A DNA stretch of 64,000 nt from Bacteroidota bacterium (GTDB taxonomy: Bacteria; Bacteroidota; Bacteroidia; B-17B0; Aurantibacillaceae). Positions 1 to 8,800 of the stretch are shown piece by piece. The stretch is taken from positions 50,845 to 114,844 of the forward strand of contig JAAFIL010000008.1 of assembly GCA_013297775.1 (NCBI GenBank), written 5' to 3'. The notes beneath the pieces are model-generated. The model made no database searches and was not told the DNA's origin. It saw only the letters and a list, made by a program, of their open reading frames with translations. Each line of letters opens with the position of its first letter. Position 1 is the stretch's first letter. Both the position numbers and the translations under genes were made by a program.

Positions 1-40
1 GTCTCATTATTTTAATTTTAATTTTTAGTTTTCGTTCTTT

Positions 41-979
41 ATGTTGAATCGTCGTTTTTTAAGAATAAAAGTCATGCAAGCCTTGTACTCCTATTTTCAG
101 CATGAAAAGGCCGATGTACAAGTGTTTGAAAAAGAATTATTCAACAGTTTAGATAAGATGTACGATTTGTACATTTCTATTTTAGCTTTTTTGTTAGATC
201 TTCATCACATCGCACACGTGATAGCCGACGAAAACAAAAACAAACGCCTACCCAAGCCCGAAGACTTAGACCCTAATTTGCGTTTTATTCAAAACCGATT
301 ACTGGTGGGCATGAGCAATAATATAGCACTTAAAAAACAAATTGAAACACGCAAAATTTCGTGGCAAAACGAATTTGATATTATTCGTAAACTGTTTAAT
401 GATTTAAAAGTAAGCGACTCTTACAAGGCTTACATGGATAATACCGCTCATACAGATAAGGACGATCGTGAGTTTTTAATTCGATTAATTACCGAATTTC
501 TGGGCGATCATCCTGTATTAAACTCCTTGTTTGAAGACAAAAATATCCATTGGGCCGACGATGCCTTTGTAGCCTTCAACTCTGTAATACGCACCTTTGA
601 AGGGTTTAACGGCACATTTGAGTTATTGCCTCTTTTAAAAGATGCACCCGACGATAAAGCCTTTATGACTTTGTTGTTTAAAAAAACCATTGTGTACAAC
701 GAGCACCACGAAGGTTTAATTAACGAGTTCACTAAAAATTGGGAAATGGATCGGATAGCCAACATGGATATGTTATTAATGAAAATGGCCATTACCGAAT
801 TTTTATATATAGACTTAGTGCCTGTAAAAGCCAGCTTAAATGAGTACATCGAAATTAGCAAAGAATACAGCACCCCTAATAGCAAAATATTTATTAATGG
901 CGTACTCGATAAAATTATTGCCCGTTTAAAAGCCGACGGGCGCATCCAAAAAATAGGAAAAGGAACTAAGGAAGAATAA
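41..979 (+). CDS. nusB: Transcription antitermination factor NusB (long Bacteroidota form)
   Basis: NusB binds boxA RNA with NusE (ribosomal protein S10) to promote antitermination of rRNA transcripts. The C-terminal part (roughly residues 205-300) carries the family pattern, including a WxxxRIxxxDxxLLxxAxxE-like stretch (NWEMDRIANMDMLLMKMAI) and a following helix around NEYIEISKEYS. At 312 residues it is about twice the length of E. coli NusB. The extra N-terminal region starting MLNRRFLRIKVMQALYSY is typical of Bacteroidota NusB proteins (family knowledge). The ATG lies 40 nt from the window edge, so the upstream context is unseen. The gene is followed by non-coding repeats rather than a co-directional partner. 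Confidence 0.9.
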   Translation: MLNRRFLRIKVMQALYSYFQHEKADVQVFEKELFNSLDKMYDLYISILAFLLDLHHIAHVIADENKNKRLPKPEDLDPNLRFIQNRLLVGMSNNIALKKQIETRKISWQNEFDIIRKLFNDLKVSDSYKAYMDNTAHTDKDDREFLIRLITEFLGDHPVLNSLFEDKNIHWADDAFVAFNSVIRTFEGFNGTFELLPLLKDAPDDKAFMTLLFKKTIVYNEHHEGLINEFTKNWEMDRIANMDMLLMKMAITEFLYIDLVPVKASLNEYIEISKEYSTPNSKIFINGVLDKIIARLKADGRIQKIGKGTKEE

Positions 980-1115
980 AATATAATAAAAACTCTAACC
1001 TTAGTGCAAGGCAATTCCACACTATTGTTAGTACCTCAAGTATAACCTTAACTCTAAAGAACCTCCCTCTTAAAATTTCGGTTAAAACTTATCATCAACA
1101 ATTGATACTTTTCTC

Positions 1116-1447
1116 CTTTGCGTCCTTTGCGCCTTTGCGTGCCAAACCTAATTTTATGTGCATCAATTCCTATATTTTTCTTTGCGTCCTTTGCGCCCTT
1201 TGCGTGCCAAACCTAATTTTACGCACAACAATTCCTATATTTCCTTTGCGTCCTTTACGCCTTTGCGAGCCAAACCTAATTTACGCACAACAATTCCTAT
1301 ATTTTTCTTTGCGTCCTTTGCGTGCCAAACCTAATTTTACGCACAACAATTTCCTATATTTTCTTTGCGCCCTTTGCGTGCCAAACCTAATTTTACGCAC
1401 ATCAATTCCTATATTTTCTTTGCGTCCTTTGCGCCCTTTGCGTGCCA
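1116..1447 (+). repeat. Six-unit CTTTGCG intergenic repeat array
   Basis: Units begin at 1116, 1180, 1244, 1307, 1363 and 1418 (spacings 64, 64, 63, 56 and 55 bp). Each has a CTTTGCGTCCTTTGCGCC core, then TTTGCGTGCCAAACCTAATTT and a linker ending CAATTCCTATATTT. Shorter units lack one CTTTGCG block. Single degenerate copies lie at 11349-11377 (same strand) and 27471-27500 (opposite strand). The array gives an open frame across 1102-1488, but this is a by-product of the repeat and not a gene. Confidence 0.85.
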
Positions 1448-1501
1448 CCCTCGCCCTTACCCTAAAGCCTCACCTTCTTCAAACTTAGCGTAACATCAAA
1501 C

Positions 1502-1534
1502 AAAAAGGGAAACACCTATTGGCATCTCCCCTTT
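1502..1534 (-). terminator. Rho-independent terminator of the T9SS subtilisin gene
   Basis: Read on the minus strand, AAAGGGGAGATGCC pairs with GGTGTTTCCCTTT (several G-U pairs, one bulge) around a 4-nt loop. A TTTTTGTTTG tract follows. It lies about 50 nt past the stop codon of the protease gene at 1583-5560. Confidence 0.65.
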
Positions 1535-1582
1535 CAACATACATTTAACCTCAGTTAAAAATAAAAAGTTAAAAGTAAAAAT

Positions 1583-4500
1583 CTAATTAAGTACTAATTT
1601 CAAAATAGCTTGTTCTCCTTCGCTATTTAACTTCACTAAATAAATACCTCTGTTAAACGTATCTACCGGAATTTCAGTTAATACTTCTTGCGACTGCAAC
1701 GTATAAACTAATTTACCTTGGCTATCGTAAAGGGTTAGCTCATAACGTTTAGAAGCCGTATTTTTTACCACAAACTGATGTTGTGCAGGATTAGGATATA
1801 ACTGCAAATTTCCAATACTCGACAAAGGTGTTAACCCGAAAGCAAATGCAACACAAGTAGAAGCCGTTTTAACACATCCATTAACATCGGTTACAGTTAA
1901 CGTGTAACAACCGGGTAATACATTTGCCACCGATGGTGTAGTGGCGGCAATGGGTTGCCAACTATAAGTATAAGGGGCTGAACCACCTATTACCGTCGAA
2001 CTTAAACTACCATTGGGGCAACTGCCACAACTCGCATTCGTATGAGTGGCTGTTACGGTTAAATTTCCAGAAGGATTAATTGAAACCGTTGAAATAACCG
2101 CCACGGTACAACTGTTGGCATCACTTACAACCGTTGTATAAACATTAGCACATAAATTTGTACAATTAGGGGTTAAGCACCCATTGCTGCTCGTGTAAAA
2201 ATAAGTGGGCGTTCCTCCACTAGCCGTTATCGAAAACGCACCTACACAAACGCCACTGCATGCAGTAGCCGTTGTTGAACTGCTTGCCAATAAAACAGGA
2301 GGTTGTGCAATCGTAACATTAGTATTACTTATACAACCACCTACCGACCGCAACGTTACCGAATAAATACCTGCACATAAATTAGCACTTGGCATGGTTG
2401 CACTCACGCCATTAACCGAATAAGTAAAGGGTGCGCCCAAACCCGTAGCCGAAGCATTAATTATTCCATTACAACTTCCAAAACAAGAGGCATTGGTTTT
2501 AGTTACCGCCGCAAACAGGGGCAAAGGATTTACCGTTATTGTTATTGGAGCATTTCCACTACACGCACCATTGTTTCCAAGTATCGAATACGTGCTGGTA
2601 ACCGAAGGCATTACCGTAAATGTAACGGGTGTTAAACTCGAACCAGACCCAACTAATCCACCCGGATTAAGGCTATAACTATTTGCACCAATCACCGAAA
2701 TAACGGCGGTATTCCCCACACAAATCGGATTGGGTAATGCCGTTACCGTTAAGTTTACTGTTGGTAAAACGCTTACACTACCAACCGCTACACCGCTGCA
2801 CCCGTTCGTGGTTCCTGTTACGGTATAAACCGTACTTAACGTTGGAGTTACAGTGATGGGATTAATAACAGCACCATTGCTCCAACTATAAGTAGTAGCT
2901 CCCGATGCGGTTAACGTTGTACTAAATCCTAAACAAATGCTAGTAGAATTAACACTAACAACTGGCAATGGTGTTACATTAACAGTAGTGGTTTGTGTAA
3001 TGGTAGAAGAACAACCTGCATTAGCCGCAGTAATAGAATAATTGGTTGTTGCAGAAGGGTTAACAACAAAAGGAGGCGTAGTTAAATTACTTGGGCTTAA
3101 CGTATAAGCGGTAGAACCCGTAACACCAATAGTAGCCGCTTGTCCGGCACAAATACCAGAAGGAATAGTTGTAACCGTTAAACTCGGTAACGCCGCAACC
3201 GTAATGGTTTTAACAACCGTGTTGCTGCCGCTTATACTAGATGCTATTAAAGTAGTTGAATAAACGCCTGGCACATTATAAACCACACTTGGGTTGGTAG
3301 CCGTGGAGGTAGATGGTAGCCCGCCTTGAAAGGTCCAATTGTACGTGGTTGCAGTAGTGCTGGTATTCGTATAATTAACAGTAGTAGAGGCACAAACCGC
3401 CGCAGGTGCATTAAAGTTAGCCGAAGGTGTAGCGGCTGCCGTAAACGAAATGTTTATATTATCAACGTAGATCGGTTGGCCATAATGCCCTCTATTAACA
3501 AGGGCTATCATAACACTACTTTGGCCTGCATAGGTATTTAAGTTGATGCCTTCTTTACGCCATTGGGCGGCTGTTGGGGTAAATAAACTAACGCTATTGT
3601 TGGGTGCTGTTCCAAGAGTGGTACCTCCTTTTAAATAAATACTAGTCCACGAAGCACCACAATTGGTTGACAAACGGAGTTCTAAAGTATCAGAAAAAGA
3701 AGCGTTATATTGTGAATAGGCCACATCGAACGATAAGCTGGCTTGAGCAACGGCACTAAAATTATAGCGTGGGGTGCGCAATTCATCGCGGGTGTTAGCG
3801 GCATCTAAATTATAATTATCAAACATGGCACAGGCACTGCTTGTTCCAAAGCCCCCTACTCCATTTCGTAAGGTCCAAAAAATATTATCTTGGTCTATAT
3901 TTAACGCCGTCCAATTGGGTGGCAAAATAGTTCCGCCTTGAAAACCTTCGTTTAATGGCAAACTGCCCGGACTAACGACTGTAATATAACCCGTTTTAGA
4001 TATAGCATTAGAACCATTGGCGTTAGATGCAGTTAACGATACCGAATAAGTACCCGGGCTTGCCCAAGTAACAGAAGGGTTGGTGGCATTTGATACGGCT
4101 GGCGTTCCGCCCTGAAAATTCCAAGTATAAGTAGTAGGATTAAACGCATAAAGGGTACTATCTAAAAATTGAACCGCAAATCCGGGACACACATTGCGCG
4201 TAAGCGTATAAAAATTGGCAACGGGTGCATTTCCTAAAGTAGCATTAGCACAATTCATGGCTGCAAAAGCATCTATACGTCCTGCACCAAGCGACCCTGC
4301 AAGTGTAGCGGTGTTTACCGAATAAATATTAACAGCCGTTGACGAAATACAATTTAACACAGCAGCTTGCGTCATTAACGGATTTTTTGAAAGCATTAAA
4401 CCCGCTAACCCCGCCACTAAAGGCGTTGCCATTGATGTTCCTGATTGATTGCCATAAGTATTAGAAGGTAAAGTGCTTAATATATTTTCGCCAGGTGCCG

Positions 4501-5560
4501 AAATATCAATCCAAGAACCATAATTACTGAACCCCGATTTGACATCGGTAGTACCTGTTGAGGCAACCGCGTAAACATTGCTATAACCCGCTGGATAAAA
4601 CACCGTAGAAACCCCACTGTTACCCGCTGCGGCTATTACTATACAGCCACGGTTCCAAGCATAATTAATAACGCTTTGCTCGGCTGCCGACGAACCACTA
4701 CCGCCCCAAGAGCAAGAAATAACACGCGCTCTCACTTTGGCAGCATAAATAATACCGCCATACCCGTTGGCAATACCTGTGTTAGAGCCTGAATTTAATT
4801 GACACTTCACGCCAATTAATTTTACATTAAAGCCAATAGCAGCAATACCTACACCGTTGTTGGTGCGCGCACCCACAATACCCGCACAATGCGTACCGTG
4901 GCTCATTCCGTTGGTAGGCGGGTTCGGGTTATTGTCGTTATCGGCGGCATCCCACCCGTTAATGTCATCTATATAACCGTTGTTATCATCATCAATATTA
5001 TTACCTGCAATTTCTCCAGGGTTAACCCATAAATTTGGACTCAAATCGGGATGAGTAATATCTACCGCATTATCAATAACCGCTACGGTAATATTTGAAT
5101 TGCCTGAAAACACGTTCCAAGCATTGGTAGCATTAATTTTGGTAAGGTGCCATTGCGAACCCAATTGTGGGTCGTTAGGGGTTAAAGTGGTGCGTGTAAG
5201 TGGCACTTTTTCGGCATACTCCACACTTGCATTTAATTTTAAGGTTTCGATAAAAGCATCTACCTTAGAAAAATCAGTAAACTTAATTTTTAAAATATGT
5301 TGAAGAGTTACATCATCGTTGGCTTGGTAAAAAGGCTTTTCGATTTTAGTTACACCCACTTTTGCAAAACTACTTTCAAAAGCTGGTAACAAAGTGGGCG
5401 CAATAGCTTGTGGATTAGCTGCCTTTAGTAACTTGAGTGTGCCTGTTTTAAATTTCACATATATTTCGCCATCTGTGTAATCTTTATAAACAGATTGGGC
5501 TAAAGTAGTAAGAGATAAAAGCGAGCAGCCAATGGCTAGAATAAAATATTTTTTCTTCAT
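1583..5560 (-). CDS. Secreted subtilisin-family (S8) serine protease with PKD/SprB-like repeats and T9SS sorting domain
   Basis: A 1325-residue exported protease, probably released or anchored at the cell surface by the type IX system. It has a signal peptide (residues 1-22, ending TTLAQS) and a catalytic triad visible as Asp163 (VAVIDNAVD), His221 (SHGTHCAG) and Ser376 (GTSMATP), with oxyanion Asn314 (AAGNSG). An Asp/Asn-rich stretch at about 186-212 suggests calcium binding. After the catalytic domain come a PKD-like domain (about 445-530), a MAM-like jelly-roll region (about 540-710), a second PKD domain, Ig-like repeats, and two or three SprB-type repeats (TNASCFGSCNG; TNASCGSCPNG). The end is a T9SS type A domain starting LQLYPNPAQH. 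It has its own downstream terminator and no operon partner. The peptidase class is secure; the substrate is unknown. Confidence 0.93.
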   Translation of the reverse strand: MKKKYFILAIGCSLLSLTTLAQSVYKDYTDGEIYVKFKTGTLKLLKAANPQAIAPTLLPAFESSFAKVGVTKIEKPFYQANDDVTLQHILKIKFTDFSKVDAFIETLKLNASVEYAEKVPLTRTTLTPNDPQLGSQWHLTKINATNAWNVFSGNSNITVAVIDNAVDITHPDLSPNLWVNPGEIAGNNIDDDNNGYIDDINGWDAADNDNNPNPPTNGMSHGTHCAGIVGARTNNGVGIAAIGFNVKLIGVKCQLNSGSNTGIANGYGGIIYAAKVRARVISCSWGGSGSSAAEQSVINYAWNRGCIVIAAAGNSGVSTVFYPAGYSNVYAVASTGTTDVKSGFSNYGSWIDISAPGENILSTLPSNTYGNQSGTSMATPLVAGLAGLMLSKNPLMTQAAVLNCISSTAVNIYSVNTATLAGSLGAGRIDAFAAMNCANATLGNAPVANFYTLTRNVCPGFAVQFLDSTLYAFNPTTYTWNFQGGTPAVSNATNPSVTWASPGTYSVSLTASNANGSNAISKTGYITVVSPGSLPLNEGFQGGTILPPNWTALNIDQDNIFWTLRNGVGGFGTSSACAMFDNYNLDAANTRDELRTPRYNFSAVAQASLSFDVAYSQYNASFSDTLELRLSTNCGASWTSIYLKGGTTLGTAPNNSVSLFTPTAAQWRKEGINLNTYAGQSSVMIALVNRGHYGQPIYVDNINISFTAAATPSANFNAPAAVCASTTVNYTNTSTTATTYNWTFQGGLPSTSTATNPSVVYNVPGVYSTTLIASSISGSNTVVKTITVAALPSLTVTTIPSGICAGQAATIGVTGSTAYTLSPSNLTTPPFVVNPSATTNYSITAANAGCSSTITQTTTVNVTPLPVVSVNSTSICLGFSTTLTASGATTYSWSNGAVINPITVTPTLSTVYTVTGTTNGCSGVAVGSVSVLPTVNLTVTALPNPICVGNTAVISVIGANSYSLNPGGLVGSGSSLTPVTFTVMPSVTSTYSILGNNGACSGNAPITITVNPLPLFAAVTKTNASCFGSCNGIINASATGLGAPFTYSVNGVSATMPSANLCAGIYSVTLRSVGGCISNTNVTIAQPPVLLASSSTTATACSGVCVGAFSITASGGTPTYFYTSSNGCLTPNCTNLCANVYTTVVSDANSCTVAVISTVSINPSGNLTVTATHTNASCGSCPNGSLSSTVIGGSAPYTYSWQPIAATTPSVANVLPGCYTLTVTDVNGCVKTASTCVAFAFGLTPLSSIGNLQLYPNPAQHQFVVKNTASKRYELTLYDSQGKLVYTLQSQEVLTEIPVDTFNRGIYLVKLNSEGEQAILKLVLN

Positions 5561-5653
5561 GGTAAATAATCTTAACTAAAATAGCGTTAAATGAATATAA
5601 AACAAAATTTTAGGTCTATTTTAGGTCGAAATTTTTTGTAATTTGAAAAAGAT

Positions 5654-6595
5654 ATGGCACGGATTGCAGTTATAGATTGTGGTACAAATACGTTTAATTT
5701 GCTGATAGCAGAGGCGGATAGCGTTCAACAAACGGTTCAACGCTTGTTTTCAACACGTATTCCAGTTAAGTTAGGTCAACAAGGTATTAACAAAGGTTTT
5801 ATTGCTTTTGAACCCTATCAACGTGGTTTAGAAGCCTTAAAGGTTTTTCACCAACACATCGAACAACAAGAAGTAACTTCGATTTTAGCCTTTGCCACCT
5901 CTGCCATTCGCGACGCACAAAACGGAGATGCGTTTATTGAAGATGCTCGAAACCGTTATGCTATTTCCATTCAAAAGATTGATGGCAACGAAGAAGCCCG
6001 CCTCATCTACGAAGGCAATAAACGTGCGGTTCAATTAAATGAAGAGTTATCGCTCATTATGGATATTGGCGGCGGTAGCACCGAATTTATTTTATGCAAT
6101 GCCAATCAAATTTTTTGGAAACAAAGTTTTCAATTAGGGGCGGCGCGCTTGCTCGATAAATTTCAACCTTCTGACCCTATTACTTTAGCCGAACAAACAG
6201 CTATATACGATTATTTAAAAACTGAATTACAACCTTTAACCCATGCCATTCAAAAACTGGGATTGCCGCATGCCTTAATTGGTTCTTCAGGAGCTTTTGA
6301 CTCTGTTATTGAGATGATACATTTTCAATTTGGAGGCGAGCCGTTAAGCCCTTCCAAAACTGAATACACCATTAATATACCCTATTACCAAGCCATTGCC
6401 AATCAATTGATAGCTTCTACAACCCAGCAACGGCGGCAAATGCCAGGACTTTTAGAAATGCGAGTGGACATGATGGTTATATCTTGTTTATTAATGAATG
6501 TCATCTTGCAAACTTATCCCATTCCAACATTTAAAGCCTCTTCTTACTCTTTAAAAGAAGGGGCATTGTTTTCGTTTTTAGAGAATAAAAAATAA
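5654..6595 (+). CDS. Exopolyphosphatase / guanosine pentaphosphate phosphatase (Ppx/GppA family)
   Basis: An ASKHA-fold phosphatase of 313 residues, the short single-domain form of the family, acting in the cytoplasm on polyphosphate and/or pppGpp. Visible motifs are the phosphate-1 loop IAVIDCGTNTFNLLIAE (about 4-20), the EEARLIYEG segment containing the likely catalytic Glu (about 120), and the phosphate-2 loop DIGGGSTEF (137-145). It lacks the C-terminal HD domain of the long enterobacterial enzymes. It is divergent from the protease gene, with 93 nt between the two starts. Whether it prefers polyP or pppGpp cannot be read from the sequence. Confidence 0.88.
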   Translation: MARIAVIDCGTNTFNLLIAEADSVQQTVQRLFSTRIPVKLGQQGINKGFIAFEPYQRGLEALKVFHQHIEQQEVTSILAFATSAIRDAQNGDAFIEDARNRYAISIQKIDGNEEARLIYEGNKRAVQLNEELSLIMDIGGGSTEFILCNANQIFWKQSFQLGAARLLDKFQPSDPITLAEQTAIYDYLKTELQPLTHAIQKLGLPHALIGSSGAFDSVIEMIHFQFGGEPLSPSKTEYTINIPYYQAIANQLIASTTQQRRQMPGLLEMRVDMMVISCLLMNVILQTYPIPTFKASSYSLKEGALFSFLENKK

Positions 6596-6848
6596 AATCT
6601 ATGCTTTTAAATGTTGAGAAATAAAGTATTCATTGGTGCTTTTTTATTCGTGCTTTGATAGGTCTTAAAAAATGAAACCATTTAAGTTAAAAGATGGTTA
6701 TACTCATTCCTTCCTAAGTTTGATAAGCCCATCTTTATAAATTTTTCTTTTTATATTTGATAAACTTTTAACATTAATACTGTTCAATATAACAGGCATC
6801 AGTTGTATTTAAAAGTTTAACGAATTGAATAAAAAATTATCTGCATCT

Positions 6849-8717
6849 ATGTATCTTACTGAAAAAATTAGTTTAGAGTTAACGTATTTTAAAAAACTTC
6901 ATGAAACATTTAGCGTTCAATTAGGTTCAAAATCGGTATTAGTAAAAGATTTACCAGAAAATATCATTTACATGCTTTTAACGGCATCTTTAGCAATGGA
7001 TGTAAGTGAAGAAGAATTTTTTGAACATTTTAAAATAACCGATAAATCTATAACAGGTAACCATGAAATGCTAGTAGATGCTTATGCGTTGATAGATACC
7101 GACGATAGCAAAGAAAAACACCTTCATGTTTTTCAGTTTAAAATTCACAATACCACAGGACACGCCGCTTCACCTAAAGAGGTTTATCAATTTACGAGTT
7201 TAATTAATGATGTATTTTTACATCCAGAATTAAAGCAAGACTACCACAATACGGCCATTCAAGAAATGAAAACGCTTGTAGATAATTTTGTTTTGGCTAA
7301 CAGACGCAACAAAGTTAAATTCAAATGCCATTATATTAATAACGTAATTGGTATTTCTAAAGCAAACGAAAAAGATTTTGAACTTTTAAATAGATTTACC
7401 TTTGACCGAGAAACCCATGGTTTTGAGGTGCAAGTATTTGGTATAGCCGATATCGAAGATTTAGCTTTAGACGGTAAAATTAGAGTAGGTAAAGAAGTTA
7501 TTAATATAGAATATGAAGACCAACATGCGTATCGTTACGAAAATAATAGTACTAAAAAAGAACTCGGATTGCCCGGTCAAACCTTAGTTGGTATGGTTAA
7601 TGTTAATGAACTAATTCGTTTACAAAATAAATACCACCGAAATCAACTATACTCCGAAAATATCAGGCTTTATTTAGGAGATAGAGCCGCCGTTAATAAA
7701 GATATTATTTACACCATTACCTCCGACGAAAGCCAATGGTTTCCTTACATGAATAATGGTATTAGTATTATATGCGATTCTTTAAAACTTGGTACACCAT
7801 CTTCAAAAAAAAATATAAGTGTTGAGTTAGAAAATATGCAAATCATAAACGGCTGCCAAACTGTAAATGCTTTGTATAGTGCTAAATACAATGAAGAAAC
7901 AAAAAATAATTTCAAGGCTTCTAAAGTACTAGTTAAAATATACCAAATTGAACCTACACAAGAACGCTTCAAATTGTCAATTATTAAAGCCACTAATAAT
8001 CAAAATGCAGTTAAAACATCCTCTTTGGTGGCAAACGATCCTATTCAAATAGCTATTCAAAAAAAACTAAATGTATTGGGCTTTCTTTACGATCGAAAAG
8101 GTGAAGCTAAAGCAACAGGAAGAGAAGGAAAAGTGATAAACATGATTAATGCTGCCTTAGCCTACAGAGCCGTGTTTTGGTTTGCCGCTCAACAACTCCG
8201 TTCGGGTATTGGGCAAGGACGCGTTTTCAAAAACGAAGAGTACAAACGCTTATTTAAAAACGATTACTTAGAAGAAGAAAATTTAGAAAAGCTCAACACA
8301 CTTACCTCTGAGTTATTAGTATCAACACTTTTGCTAGATAAGATGAGAGAATTAATAAATATAAATTCTGAGAAATATAAAGACCTAGTGATTTTTAAAA
8401 AGAGTTTGTATTATTTGGTAGGTCTTTATTACGCTAATCACAAATCCTCAATAGATGAACTAATTAAAACATTAGTGGGCTTAATATATGAAAATAATCC
8501 TCAGAAAATTCAAAATTTTAAAGGTGTTGATGCGTTTATAGAAACTATACCTAATCAATTTGACGATTTAGTAAAAAATTACTCAGCATTTTATAATCAA
8601 TTGGACGCAGATAAAAAAGATATAGATAATTTACTTAAAAGTTCAACTTTCGGTAAAGGTTTTCATGCCATTCCCGCTATTCAAAGTGCCTTGCTTACCA
8701 TTGATAACGACAACTAA
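6849..8717 (+). CDS. AIPR-family protein (abortive infection phage resistance)
   Basis: A 622-residue protein from the ATG at 6849; an in-frame TTG at 6825 would add 8 residues. The central segment shows hallmarks of the AIPR family (Pfam AIPR): RLYLGDRAAVN, WFPYMNNGISI and IINGCQTVNALYSA, then KATNNQNAVKTSSLVAND. The N-terminal part has a PD-(D/E)xK-like arrangement, Asp85 of VDAYALID and QFK at 104-106 (numbered from the TTG), consistent with a nuclease fold (inference). AIPR proteins are found singly and in phage-defence islands. Here no methylase, helicase or Abi partner is adjacent, so it would act alone. It sits between ppx and a response regulator, and the upstream 250 nt is AT-rich with a TATATTTG box at 6752-6759 but no well-spaced -33 element. 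Confidence 0.8.
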   Translation: MYLTEKISLELTYFKKLHETFSVQLGSKSVLVKDLPENIIYMLLTASLAMDVSEEEFFEHFKITDKSITGNHEMLVDAYALIDTDDSKEKHLHVFQFKIHNTTGHAASPKEVYQFTSLINDVFLHPELKQDYHNTAIQEMKTLVDNFVLANRRNKVKFKCHYINNVIGISKANEKDFELLNRFTFDRETHGFEVQVFGIADIEDLALDGKIRVGKEVINIEYEDQHAYRYENNSTKKELGLPGQTLVGMVNVNELIRLQNKYHRNQLYSENIRLYLGDRAAVNKDIIYTITSDESQWFPYMNNGISIICDSLKLGTPSSKKNISVELENMQIINGCQTVNALYSAKYNEETKNNFKASKVLVKIYQIEPTQERFKLSIIKATNNQNAVKTSSLVANDPIQIAIQKKLNVLGFLYDRKGEAKATGREGKVINMINAALAYRAVFWFAAQQLRSGIGQGRVFKNEEYKRLFKNDYLEEENLEKLNTLTSELLVSTLLLDKMRELININSEKYKDLVIFKKSLYYLVGLYYANHKSSIDELIKTLVGLIYENNPQKIQNFKGVDAFIETIPNQFDDLVKNYSAFYNQLDADKKDIDNLLKSSTFGKGFHAIPAIQSALLTIDNDN

Positions 8718-8800
8718 AAAAGAACAACTCGCTTTTATTGCTTTAAATTTTTTGATATAAATTCTAACATCTACGAATTGATGTATCTTTACACTTAGTT

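Noticed and set aside
1116..1447. Possible CRISPR array
   Set aside because: Both the core and the linker between cores are repeated, so there are no unique spacers. Unit length varies and no cas genes are near.
1102..1488. 128-codon open frame across the CTTTGCG array
   Set aside because: It has no normal start, its translation only mirrors the DNA repeat (FCVLCALCVPNLIL-like), and the DNA is better explained as an intergenic repeat.
8741..8800. Well-spaced promoter for the AAA+ regulator gene
   Set aside because: A TATCTTTA box exists at 8784-8791, but the nearest TTTG is 29 nt away instead of about 19.
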